Part shown: in pieces, positions 25,838 to 33,975 of the stretch
How the letters are laid out: every line of letters starts with the position of its first letter
Position numbering within the stretch: position 1 is the first letter of the stretch
Origin: Sphingobium sp. Z007
GTDB lineage: Bacteria; Pseudomonadota; Alphaproteobacteria; Sphingomonadales; Sphingomonadaceae
Reading direction: 5' to 3'
NCBI RefSeq assembly: GCF_900013425.1
Contig: NZ_FBXK01000005.1
Location: 2,542,001 to 2,606,000 of the forward strand
Length of the DNA stretch: 64,000 nucleotides
Position numbers and translations under genes: made by a program
The notes under the pieces: generated by a model
What the model saw: the letters and a program-made list of their open reading frames with translations, nothing else
What the model was told of the DNA's origin: nothing
The model's database searches: none

Positions 25838-28402
25838 TCAGCGCGCCGCGTCGATCAGCGGCGTCAGCGCCTGCGCCAGCGTCGCGCTGGAATAGGGTTT
25901 TTTGAGCAGCGTCACGTCCGCATACTGCGACGGCAATTCCAGACCGTCGCCATAGCCGGTGGCGAAGATGAAAGGGATACTGCGCGCCGCCAGCAGTTCC
26001 GCGACCGGCAGGCTGGTTTCATGCCCCAGGTTGAAGTCCAGCACCGCCAGATCGATCTGCTGGGTCGCGATCGCATCGCGCGCGCGTCCCACAGTGGCGG
26101 CGGTCATCACCTCCGCGCCCAGATCGCGCAACGCATCCTCGCCGTCCATGGCGATAATCATATTATCCTCGACCAGCAGGACGGTGCGCCCCTTCAGCAG
26201 GCCGGGTTCGACTGGCGCGACGGGTTTGACGCGATCGCCGCCCGCAACGTAGGGCAACACCGACACGACATGGACGGACGGAATACAGAATTGCGCCTCT
26301 ATGCCGGCCAACCGATAGTGGATTTCGGCATGGCCGCCCAGATCATAGGGGATGGATCGTTCGATCACCGTTGACCCGAAGCCGCGCCGCGTAGGCGCGA
26401 CCACCGCCGGGCCGCCGCTTTCGGTCCAGTCGATCAGCAGGCTGCCGTCCTGATCCACGCGCCAGTCGATCGTGACCGTTCCATTGTCCGACAGCGCGCC
26501 ATATTTGGCGGCATTGGTCAGCATCTCATGGATCACCAGCGCCAGCACAGTGAAGCAGCCGGGCGTCAGCAGCACATTGGGCCCGGACAGCCGCACCCGG
26601 TCGCTGCGTTCGCCCAGATACGCGCCCGATTCGACCTCGATCAGGTCGTAGAGGCGCGCCGGGCTCCAGCGGTCCGCGGTGATCTGGTCATGGGCGCGAG
26701 CCAGCGCATGGACGCGGCTTTCCAGCGTGCCGATAAATTCGTCGACCGACCCTGCGCTGTCGCGCGTTTGCGACAACAGTCCGCGGATCAGCGCCAATAT
26801 GTTGCGCACACGGTGATTCAACTCGGCGATCAGCAGTTCCTGCTTCTCATGCGCCCGTCGCCGTTCGGCATCGGCCGAATCGGACAGGCGCAGGATCACT
26901 TCCAGCAACGCGGTGCGCAGCGCTTCTGCGACACGCAATTCAGCCGGGGTGAAGGCCAGCGCCCTCCCCTTCACCAGTTGCGACCATTGTTCGAAGCTCT
27001 TGCGCGGCGTCAGGCGCGGCCCGTTGGGGCCATATTCGATGGTCTTTTCCGGGTTTCCGGCCCAGCGCACCGATCGCAACTGCTCCGCCCGGAACAGCAC
27101 GACATAGTCGCGCGGCCTGCGCGACAGGGGGATCGCCAGCAGCCCCGATACGCGATCGGCATAGGCGGCGGCTTCGGGCAGGACCGACGACAGATTGTCG
27201 GTGGTATAGACCTGGCTGGCGGCGACGCGGTTCATCATCGATACGATCGCGACGAAGGCGGATTCGTCCGGTGCCAGGCCCGAAAAGGTCATATGCCCGT
27301 CGATATAGACGCCCACGCCATCGGCGGGGATGGTGTCGAAGATGATGTCGCCCAGCCAGCGGGCGTTGGACAGCAGGTCATGATCCTGCGCCACCGCCGA
27401 CATCAGCCGGTCGGCGACCTGCCGCGCCTTGCCTTCATAGGTGGCGGTGTCGCCGCGCTCGCGGCTTTCCAGCATCATCGAGAAGATCTGGCCGAACAGT
27501 TCGGCCGCGCTGCGCTGCGCGAAGGTCGGCAGGCGCGGGGCATAATGGTGGCAGGCGAACAACCCCCACAGCCTGCCTTCGACAATGATGGAGATGGAGA
27601 GCGAAGCCCCCACCCCCATATTGCCCAGATATTCGATATGAATCGGCGAAACGGCGCGGGTGAGGCACAGCGACATGTCCAGCGCCGCGCCGGTCGGGTC
27701 GAGTGGCGGCACGATGGGAACCGGCTGCGCCTGCACGTCAGCGATCACGCGGAAGATGTTGCGCATGTAGAGCGCGCGCGCCTGCACGGGAATATCGGAT
27801 GCGGGATAATGAAGGCCAAAGAAGCTCTCAACGCCTGGCTTGAGCGCTTCGGCGACCACTTCGCCATCGCCGCCATCGGCGAAGCGATAGACCATCACCC
27901 GGTCGAACCCGGTCAGCGCCCGCACCTGCCGCGCACCGTCGCGCAGGAAGGCGGTCATGCTGTCGGTCTGGGCCAGCCGTGCGACCATCGAACGGACGGT
28001 GCTGCTCGCCTCCATCTCGTCATGCGCCGCCGGTTCGGCCTCGACCACCACCAGCGGCCCGGAAAAATGCACCGCCACGTCGAATGCCGGGCCGCCGGCG
28101 ATCAAGGGAATCGAAAACAGGCGCTCCACCGAATCGGGTCCGCGCAGCAGGGTGATGCGGTTGCGCAGCGCATGGATTGCATCCCCATCCAACAGCGTAT
28201 GAATAGGCTTGCCCAGCATATCGTCGGGCGACAGGCCGATGAACTGCGCGCTGTTGGCCGATACGCGCGACACCAGCCAGTCGGCGGTCAGCGCGATCAG
28301 AAACCCGAACGGCTGCACCATCCCCAGAATGTGAATGGGCTCCCGATCGCAATTGTTGAGGTCAACCGCGAAACCGGGTTCGGAACCTTCGCGGTCAGCC
28401 AT
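25838..28402 (-). CDS. bphP: Bacteriophytochrome histidine kinase (HWE type) with C-terminal receiver domain
   Basis: Red/far-red photoreceptor of about 854 aa. Order: PAS (Cys18 in NNCDREPIHILGMVQPFG, the biliverdin thioether site), GAF with PASDIPVQARALY and SPIHIEYLGNMGV (chromophore His), PHY with the tongue motif PRKSFEQW, an HWE-type kinase (~530-730; phospho-His in LIAELNHRVRNILALIRGL) and a receiver domain (~740-850; Asp in LAVLDFNLG, Lys in LLKKPYS). The usual QPHG after the Cys reads QPFG. ATG 28402 overlaps the end of the haem oxygenase gene. The hybrid layout suggests internal or reverse phosphotransfer. Confidence 0.95.
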   Translation of the reverse strand: MADREGSEPGFAVDLNNCDREPIHILGMVQPFGFLIALTADWLVSRVSANSAQFIGLSPDDMLGKPIHTLLDGDAIHALRNRITLLRGPDSVERLFSIPLIAGGPAFDVAVHFSGPLVVVEAEPAAHDEMEASSTVRSMVARLAQTDSMTAFLRDGARQVRALTGFDRVMVYRFADGGDGEVVAEALKPGVESFFGLHYPASDIPVQARALYMRNIFRVIADVQAQPVPIVPPLDPTGAALDMSLCLTRAVSPIHIEYLGNMGVGASLSISIIVEGRLWGLFACHHYAPRLPTFAQRSAAELFGQIFSMMLESRERGDTATYEGKARQVADRLMSAVAQDHDLLSNARWLGDIIFDTIPADGVGVYIDGHMTFSGLAPDESAFVAIVSMMNRVAASQVYTTDNLSSVLPEAAAYADRVSGLLAIPLSRRPRDYVVLFRAEQLRSVRWAGNPEKTIEYGPNGPRLTPRKSFEQWSQLVKGRALAFTPAELRVAEALRTALLEVILRLSDSADAERRRAHEKQELLIAELNHRVRNILALIRGLLSQTRDSAGSVDEFIGTLESRVHALARAHDQITADRWSPARLYDLIEVESGAYLGERSDRVRLSGPNVLLTPGCFTVLALVIHEMLTNAAKYGALSDNGTVTIDWRVDQDGSLLIDWTESGGPAVVAPTRRGFGSTVIERSIPYDLGGHAEIHYRLAGIEAQFCIPSVHVVSVLPYVAGGDRVKPVAPVEPGLLKGRTVLLVEDNMIIAMDGEDALRDLGAEVMTAATVGRARDAIATQQIDLAVLDFNLGHETSLPVAELLAARSIPFIFATGYGDGLELPSQYADVTLLKKPYSSATLAQALTPLIDAAR

Positions 28403-28979
28403 GTCCATTCGCCTGATTTGGCGCCTGATTTGGCGCATGACTGGGCACCCGCGCTACCTGCGAAAATCGTCCCGCCTGCGCAAATAGGGCGAAGGCGGCC
28501 TGCGCGCCCTGCACGGCGTCGTCCAGCCAGCCTTCGCCGCCTTCCATTGCGGCGCTGTCGAGCGCCTGCTGGAAGGCTATCCATTCACCCTTGCCATGCG
28601 CGGCCGACAGATAGGCCTTGGGCAGGCCCGGCGAAACCTGGCGCGACAGCATCGCACCGCCCAGCCGCGAGCCTTCCAGCGCATAGCGCAGGCCCCAATG
28701 GAAGCCGTCGGCTGCGCTGTGCGCCAATGGCAAAGGGTCGGGAACGGGCAGATCGAGCGCCGCAAGATCCTGCGCCAGCAGCGGCAACCGCGGCGTATCC
28801 GGGCCTGTGGCCGCTTCCAGGCCGCCCAGCGCCCTGGCATGCGCGATCAGGAAAGCGCGATAATCCACAACCGAATCGAGCGCAAAGCCGGCATAGATTG
28901 CATCGACAACATGATGGGATTCCATCGTTGCATCGCGCAGGGTCTGGCGGGTCTGGCCAGTTTTGGGAGTTCTCGTCAC
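28395..28979 (-). CDS. bphO: Biliverdin-forming haem oxygenase
   Basis: 194 aa. Opens haem to biliverdin, the chromophore of the adjacent phytochrome. The proximal-ligand region LRDATMESHHVVDAIYAGF fits bacterial BphO enzymes; GFHWGLRYALEGSRLGGAML is the distal helix region with its Gly-rich bend. GTG 28979 follows AGGG seven bases upstream. The C-terminus holds a duplicated AsnGln motif (APNQAPNQ) coded by a tandem DNA repeat. It overlaps bphP by 8 bp, so chromophore and apoprotein are made together. Confidence 0.93.
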   Translation of the reverse strand: MTRTPKTGQTRQTLRDATMESHHVVDAIYAGFALDSVVDYRAFLIAHARALGGLEAATGPDTPRLPLLAQDLAALDLPVPDPLPLAHSAADGFHWGLRYALEGSRLGGAMLSRQVSPGLPKAYLSAAHGKGEWIAFQQALDSAAMEGGEGWLDDAVQGAQAAFALFAQAGRFSQVARVPSHAPNQAPNQANGHG

Positions 28980-29184
28980 CCGTCAGCCCTATAGATAGTT
29001 GCATAGCGGCGCATTGATCTGGATCAGCCTTTTAATGCGTTTTAGCCGTTCATCGTCCTTGCGACACGGACTAACGGACGCTGGTCGTCTGTATAGCAGC
29101 TATCCATCGCAGCCCGCCGATTCTTTCGGATCGCTGTCTGACAGGTTCAGCATCACGACATCGCGGCCGGCTTAGAGAGGAATC

Positions 29185-29232
29185 ATGAGGGGGCGTAGTG
29201 TTCCCGGACAACGAAAGTCACGACGATGTTGA
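29185..29232 (+). CDS. Possible 15-aa leader peptide overlapping the RcnB-like start
   Basis: ATG at 29185 sits behind an excellent ribosome site (AGAGAGG, spacing four) and encodes MRGRSVPGQRKSRRC, ending at 29232, seven bases past the ATG of the larger gene at 29226. The larger gene has only a weak site of its own, so coupling through this peptide is plausible. Supported by start signals and overlap only. Confidence 0.35.
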   Translation: MRGRSVPGQRKSRRC

Positions 29233-30179
29233 GGAAGATGATGCTGGCGGGTCTGATGACCGCAACGCTGCTGAGCGGCGTCGCCCCGGCCTACGCCCAA
29301 AGCAACCAGGAGCAGCGCGGCAATCGCGGTGGCGAACGCCCCGGTCGCATCGAAGGCGGCGTCGCCGTGTCGCGCGGCAACCGCATCAATCAGCCGGGCG
29401 GCGAGGCGCAGGCGCAACGCTGGCAGCAGCGCAATGCCGACCGGCCCGCGCCGCAAATGGCGCCACCGCGGCCCGAAGGGCGCCCTGATCGCCGCATCGA
29501 ACAAAGGCCCGAACAACGCGCCAATCCCCAATGGCGCGGTGATCAGAACCGTCCCGGCCAGATCAGCCCCGGCACCCCGCCACAGCGCCAAGCGCGCCCC
29601 GACCGGCGCGACGACCGGCGTGACGATCGCCAGGAGAATTGGCAGGACCGCGGCAATGGCGAGCGCGATAGCCAGCAGAACTGGCGCAACGACCGTCCTG
29701 ATGTGCGACCGGACTGGCGCAACGATCGAAGGGATGACAGGCGCGATGACAGGCGCGACGATCGCCGCTGGACCGACAATCGCGGGCAGGATGGCCGCGG
29801 ACAAAATGGTGCGAACTGGAATGATGGCCGCCGCTTCGATGACCGCACCCGCTGGAGCAACCAGCGGCGTTGGGACAGTGGCTGGCGTCAGGATCGACGT
29901 TACGACTGGAACAGCTATCGCAACCGCTATGGCGACCGCTATCGCATGGGCCGCTATTACGCCCCGCGCAGCTGGAACTATGGCTATCGTCGCTTTTCGG
30001 CGGGAATCGTATTGAGCAGCCTGCTCTATTCCAACACCTATTGGCTGAACGATCCCTATAGCTACCGCCTGCCGCCAGCCTACGGCACGCTGCGCTGGAT
30101 TCGCTATTATGACGACGCTCTGCTGGTCGATGTGCGCGACGGCTATGTGGTCGATGTCATCAACAATTTCTTCTGGTGA
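29226..30179 (+). CDS. RcnB-family secreted protein with long Arg/Asp-rich linker
   Basis: 317 aa. Signal peptide to about residue 25 (GVAPAYAQ). Residues ~30-200 are low-complexity, rich in Arg, Asp, Gln and Asn, with a repeated RRDD unit (RNDRRDDRRDDRRDDRR). The C-terminal ~65 residues match the RcnB-like fold: YRLPPAYGTLRWIRYYDDALLVDVRDGYVVDVINNFFW. E. coli RcnB modulates nickel/cobalt export, but this large sphingomonad family has no proven role. Terminator at 30249-30278. Confidence 0.85.
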   Translation: MLRKMMLAGLMTATLLSGVAPAYAQSNQEQRGNRGGERPGRIEGGVAVSRGNRINQPGGEAQAQRWQQRNADRPAPQMAPPRPEGRPDRRIEQRPEQRANPQWRGDQNRPGQISPGTPPQRQARPDRRDDRRDDRQENWQDRGNGERDSQQNWRNDRPDVRPDWRNDRRDDRRDDRRDDRRWTDNRGQDGRGQNGANWNDGRRFDDRTRWSNQRRWDSGWRQDRRYDWNSYRNRYGDRYRMGRYYAPRSWNYGYRRFSAGIVLSSLLYSNTYWLNDPYSYRLPPAYGTLRWIRYYDDALLVDVRDGYVVDVINNFFW

Positions 30180-30248
30180 TGTCGCGGCGGTAGCCGGGCG
30201 TCCCCAGGACAAACCCCACTTCCTGGACTGGCCTTCAGGAACCCCTGG

Positions 30249-30278
30249 CCCCGGTGTGGAAACGCACCGGGGTCTTTT
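30249..30278 (+). terminator. Rho-independent terminator
   Basis: 8-bp perfect stem CCCCGGTG/CACCGGGG with an 8-base loop followed by TCTTTT, 70 bp past the RcnB-like stop. Confidence 0.85.
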
Positions 30279-30326
30279 CATGCCGGGGCCTTTTCATGAC
30301 AGCCGCCTCTGTGGCAGGACGCAGCG

Positions 30327-31001
30327 ATGAGCGACGAACATGATGATGGCGGCACGGCGTCGCCGCTGCGCACTGGGATCGGCGAAGATGTGCGCAGGCG
30401 GCTGGACCGCAATCCCATGGTGCACCGCATCGACGCTCCGCAGCTGGACATATATGGCCGCCAGGATTTCCTGAGCGCGGAAGAAACAGCGGGCCTGCGC
30501 ACGATGATCGACGCCGACGCCAAGCCGTCCACCCTGTTTTCGGGCAGCGCCAACGCCGACTATCGCACCAGCCATAGCTGCAACCTCAATCCCTGGGATC
30601 CGCTGGTGCTGGCGGTGAGCGATCGCATCTGCGCGCTGACCGGCCTGCCCGCCCGCCATGGCGAGACGCTCCAGGGCCAACGCTATGCGCCGGGGCAGGA
30701 ATATAAGGTGCATTGCGACTATTTTCCCGTCACCGCCAGCTACTGGCCGCAAATGCGCACCAGCGGTGGACAGCGGACATGGACCGCAATGATCTATCTG
30801 TCGCCGGTCGCGGCGGGCGGCGAAACCCATTTTCCGCAATGCGAATTCATGGTGCCGCCGGTCGAGGGGATGATCCTGATCTGGAATAATATGGACCGGG
30901 ACGGCGCGCCCAACCGCTTCAGCCTGCATGCCGCGCGGCCGGTGGAAAGCGGCACCAAATATGTCGTCACCAAATGGTTTCGCGAACGCCCCTGGGGCTG
31001 A
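30327..31001 (+). CDS. 2-oxoglutarate/Fe(II) oxygenase, prolyl 4-hydroxylase-like
   Basis: 224 aa. Iron ligands are His and Asp of YKVHCDYF (~128-130) and the His of FSLHAARPV; the 2-oxoglutarate Lys is in TKYVVTKWFRE. LQGQRYAPGQEYKVHCD and TAMIYLSPVAAGGETHFP are typical of the P4Hc family. Its target is unknown; it lies between two genes for exported Arg-rich RcnB-like proteins, though those have few prolines outside the linker. No signal peptide, so cytoplasmic. Confidence 0.9.
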   Translation: MSDEHDDGGTASPLRTGIGEDVRRRLDRNPMVHRIDAPQLDIYGRQDFLSAEETAGLRTMIDADAKPSTLFSGSANADYRTSHSCNLNPWDPLVLAVSDRICALTGLPARHGETLQGQRYAPGQEYKVHCDYFPVTASYWPQMRTSGGQRTWTAMIYLSPVAAGGETHFPQCEFMVPPVEGMILIWNNMDRDGAPNRFSLHAARPVESGTKYVVTKWFRERPWG

Positions 31002-31161
31002 GCATCGTCGTCAGCCCGTTACACTTTGCGACATAAATGACTGAAAACTGACAGGGTCATTCTCGCACCGTTCAGCCGCCGGACCGCATAACCCCTTCCT
31101 AGGCGACGGAACCCGATCCTGCCGGACAGGTTCACCCGCCACAGCATATGGGAGAATGTCT

Positions 31162-31632
31162 ATGCGTAAACTCATCATCCTGGGCCTGCTGGCCGCCACC
31201 GTCGCACCCAGCGTTGCTTCGGCCCAATCCTATGGCGAAGCCCGCCGTAGCGAACGCAACCTGCGCGAAGAGCAGCGCGACTTGCGCCAGGCCCAGCGCT
31301 TTGGTGATCGCCGCGATGTGCGCGAACAGCGGCGCGACGTGCGTGATGCCCGTCAGGAAGTGCGTGAGGATTGGCGCGATTATCGCCGCAACCACAGGGA
31401 CGTCTATCGTGGCGGCAACTGGCGCGCGCCCTTCCGCTACAGCCAGTGGAACGCTGGCGCGCAGCTGCGCCCTGCCTATTATAGCTCGCGCTATTATATC
31501 GCCGACACCAACCGCTATCGCCTGCCCCGTCCGGGCGTGAACCAGCGCTGGGTCCGCCACTATAATGACGTGCTGCTGGTCAACATCCGCACCGGCCGCG
31601 TCATCACGGCGCATCGCGGCTTCTTCTGGTAA
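31162..31632 (+). CDS. RcnB-family secreted protein
   Basis: 156 aa. Signal peptide MRKLIILGLLAATVAPSVASAQ, then a charged coiled region (EARRSERNLREEQRDLRQAQRF... about residues 27-85) and the RcnB-like end NRYRLPRPGVNQRWVRHYNDVLLVNIRTGRVITAHRGFFW. ATG 31162 is chosen because GGGAGA lies six bases upstream; the ATG at 31156 abuts it. A shorter paralogue of the gene at 29226, sharing the GACAGGTTCA motif in its upstream region. Confidence 0.9.
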   Translation: MRKLIILGLLAATVAPSVASAQSYGEARRSERNLREEQRDLRQAQRFGDRRDVREQRRDVRDARQEVREDWRDYRRNHRDVYRGGNWRAPFRYSQWNAGAQLRPAYYSSRYYIADTNRYRLPRPGVNQRWVRHYNDVLLVNIRTGRVITAHRGFFW

Positions 31633-31649
31633 GCGCTAACGAATACAAG

Positions 31650-31690
31650 AAAACGGCCCCGGACGATAAGTCCGGGGCCGTTTTACTTTT
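31650..31690 (+). terminator. Strong Rho-independent terminator
   Basis: 14-bp perfect stem AAAACGGCCCCGGA/TCCGGGGCCGTTTT with a 7-base loop, 17 bp past the RcnB-like stop. A and T runs on both sides mean it could also stop transcription from the lysK side. Confidence 0.92.
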
Positions 31691-31837
31691 ACCCCCGATT
31701 GGCCGCGCGGCCCGTTTCCGTGCGCGCGCGGCCGATGACGCGCGCAAGGCGCATCACCAGTCCGAAAGGGGGGTGGACCGAAGCGCGAAACGCCCCATCA
31801 TGCCGGAATGTTCCGGCGCCATCGACCGGATCGTCGA

Positions 31838-33418
31838 TCAGGCGGCGAGCGCCTGTGCGATCAGCTTGCGGCTGTTTTCGACGCCGTACAGCGCGATGAA
31901 ACTGCCCATGCGCGGCCCTTGGTCCGCGCCCAAAAGCGTCTGGTAGAGCGCCTTGAACCAATCGCGCAATTCGGCAAAACCGAACGCCTCATCCTTGCCG
32001 ATGGCATAGACGATATTCTGGATATCTTCAGCGGTCGCATCGGCTGGCAACGCCGCCAGTTCTTCGTCCAGCCGGCGCAGCGCAGCGGCCTCATTCGCGT
32101 GCGGAGCGCGGCGTGCAAGCGTCGGCGCTACGAAATCGCGATGATAGGCCAGCGCATGGCCGATCAGCGCGTCCAGTTCGGGGTAAGTCTGCGCGCTGGC
32201 GCCGGGCACGTAATTTTGCAGATAGGACCACACCTGCTCCCGGCTGGCATCGCCCATCACGCCGACCAGGTTCAGCAGCAGGCCGAAGGTCACGGGCAGT
32301 TCGCCCTGCGGCAGCTTGCCGTCGTGGATATGATGGACCGGGTTGCCGAGCTGCTGCTCGATCGCCTGCTTGGGATAATTGCCGCGGAACTGCCAATATT
32401 CGTCCACCGCGCGCGGGATGACGCCCATGTGCAGTTGCTTGGCCTTTTTGGGCTCGCGATAGGCGTAGAAAGCGAGGCTCTCCTGTGGCCCATAGGTCAG
32501 CCATTGCTCCAGGCTGAGGCCATTGCCCTTGGACTTGGAGATTTTCTCTCCCTTCTCGTCCAGGAACATCTCGTAGTTGAAACCTTCGGGCGGGCGACCA
32601 CCGAGCGCGCGGCAGATTTTGGAGGATTGCGTGACCGAATCGATCAAATCCTTGCCCGCCATTTCATAATCGACGCCCAGCGCATACCAGCGCATCGCCC
32701 AGTCGACCTTCCATTGCAGCTTGGCCGCGCCACCCAGGATCGATTGCTCGATCGTCTCGCCTTCATCCACGAACCGCACGATGCCTGATTCGGCGTCGAT
32801 CACCTCGACCGGCACCTGCAACACGATGCCGCTCTTGGCGCTGATCGGCAGGACGGGCGAATAGGTCGCCTGCCGTTCTTTGCGCAGCGTCGGCAGCATG
32901 ATGTCCATGATCGCCTGATAACGCCGCAATACCTGCCGCAGCGCTTCATCGAAGGCGCCAGCCTGATAGCGCTCGGTCGCGGATACGAACTCATAATCGA
33001 AACCGAAGCTGTCGAGAAACTCCCGCAGCATGGCGTTGTTATGATGGGCGAAACTTTCGAACTTTCCGAATGGATCAGGCACCTGCGTCAGTGGCTTGCC
33101 CAGATATTCAGCGAGCATCGCCTGGTTCGGCACATTGTCCGGCACCTTGCGGAACCCGTCCAGATCGTCGCTGAACGCCACCAGCCGCGTCGGAATATCC
33201 GACAAGGAATGAAAAGCGTTACGGACCATGGTGGTGCGCAGCACTTCGTTGAACGTGCCGATATGCGGCAGGCCCGACGGACCATAGCCGGTTTCGAACA
33301 GGACATGCCCCTTATCCGGTGCGCCATGGCTATAGCGCTTGAGCAGCTTGCGGGCTTCCTCATAGGGCCAGGCCTTGGACGCCTGCGCGGCGGTGCGGAT
33401 GATGTCGGACATGGTCAT
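31838..33418 (-). CDS. lysK: Class I lysyl-tRNA synthetase
   Basis: Charges tRNA-Lys. 526 aa of the archaeal-type class I fold used by alphaproteobacteria instead of LysS. Signature GPSGLPHIGTFNEVLRT (HIGH-like, about 47-62) and KISKSKGNG (KMSKS-like, about 290-298). The C-terminal helical anticodon domain includes FAELRDWFKALYQTLLGADQGPRMGSFIALYG. ATG 33418 follows AGGGGG; ATG 33412 is possible. The region upstream holds a Fur-like dyad. Confidence 0.97.
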   Translation of the reverse strand: MTMSDIIRTAAQASKAWPYEEARKLLKRYSHGAPDKGHVLFETGYGPSGLPHIGTFNEVLRTTMVRNAFHSLSDIPTRLVAFSDDLDGFRKVPDNVPNQAMLAEYLGKPLTQVPDPFGKFESFAHHNNAMLREFLDSFGFDYEFVSATERYQAGAFDEALRQVLRRYQAIMDIMLPTLRKERQATYSPVLPISAKSGIVLQVPVEVIDAESGIVRFVDEGETIEQSILGGAAKLQWKVDWAMRWYALGVDYEMAGKDLIDSVTQSSKICRALGGRPPEGFNYEMFLDEKGEKISKSKGNGLSLEQWLTYGPQESLAFYAYREPKKAKQLHMGVIPRAVDEYWQFRGNYPKQAIEQQLGNPVHHIHDGKLPQGELPVTFGLLLNLVGVMGDASREQVWSYLQNYVPGASAQTYPELDALIGHALAYHRDFVAPTLARRAPHANEAAALRRLDEELAALPADATAEDIQNIVYAIGKDEAFGFAELRDWFKALYQTLLGADQGPRMGSFIALYGVENSRKLIAQALAA

Positions 33419-33477
33419 GCAACGCCCCCTAAACCCGGACAGGACGAAAGAAAACGGTATTTGGCGGCAAAACCACG

Positions 33478-33494
33478 TTAAGAATCGTTCTCAA
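33478..33494. promoter_or_regulatory. Fur-like 17-bp dyad between lysK and a PilZ gene
   Basis: TTAAGAATCGTTCTCAA has arms TTAAGAA and TTCTCAA that match as an inverted repeat with one mismatch around TCG. The arrangement resembles iron-regulator boxes of the GAGAATnATTCTC kind. It lies 60 bp from the lysK start and 54 bp from the PilZ start, so either could be controlled. Identity of the binding protein is a guess. Confidence 0.35.
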
Positions 33495-33547
33495 TTTAAG
33501 ATTTCGTTAACCTTGCGGTCCGATAATTGCGCTGATTTGGAGGCGAT

Positions 33548-33922
33548 ATGCAGATACAGCGCAGCCGCGAACGCATTGCCGTGGACATCCCCATCGTCGT
33601 CACGACGGTATTGGACAGCCTGGAAGGCGTCATCGTCGACTTGAGCGAGGGCGGCGCGCAGGTGGTGGGCTGCACCCTGCCCACGCGGTCGCAATGTCAG
33701 ATCGACCTGGACGGCTATATCGTCTTCGGCACCGTCCGTTGGGCCGAAGAGGATCGGATGGGCATCCGCTTTCCTTATGAGCTAAGCGACGGCCCGCTCT
33801 ATGACCGGCTCGAAATGGCCCGCGCCGCGCTGCGTGCGCCAGTCGCCTTCCATCCGCGCGTCCAGACAGCGTTCAGCGCGGCCAGTGTCGGCGGCGGCGG
33901 TTTCGGGCGACGCACGGGCTGA
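33548..33922 (+). CDS. PilZ-domain protein
   Basis: 124 aa. Carries both c-di-GMP contact motifs: RSRER near the N-terminus (RxxxR) and VDLSEGGAQVVG (DxSxxG). The strand YIVFGTVRWAEEDRMGIRF completes the barrel; the C-terminal tail is Gly/Arg-rich. GGAGG precedes the ATG. Should bind c-di-GMP, unlike the degenerate PilZ at 7331. It is followed after 53 bp by the helicase gene on the same strand. Confidence 0.88.
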   Translation: MQIQRSRERIAVDIPIVVTTVLDSLEGVIVDLSEGGAQVVGCTLPTRSQCQIDLDGYIVFGTVRWAEEDRMGIRFPYELSDGPLYDRLEMARAALRAPVAFHPRVQTAFSAASVGGGGFGRRTG

Positions 33923-33975
33923 ACCGGCCCATATTTCAGGTTTTCCTTTTGTTCCTGCTCGCCTAAGCCGAACAG

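Noticed and set aside
26528..29017. 829-codon open frame on the plus strand opposite bphP/bphO
   Set aside because: Antisense shadow of strongly recognisable phytochrome and haem oxygenase genes; high GC keeps the frame open and the product is His/Arg/Gln-rich low-complexity sequence.
29172..30281. 369-codon Ala/Ile/Val-rich frame opposite the RcnB-like gene
   Set aside because: Mirror of the Arg/Asp repeats of the sense gene, which has a signal peptide and family end; the antisense product has no ribosome site.
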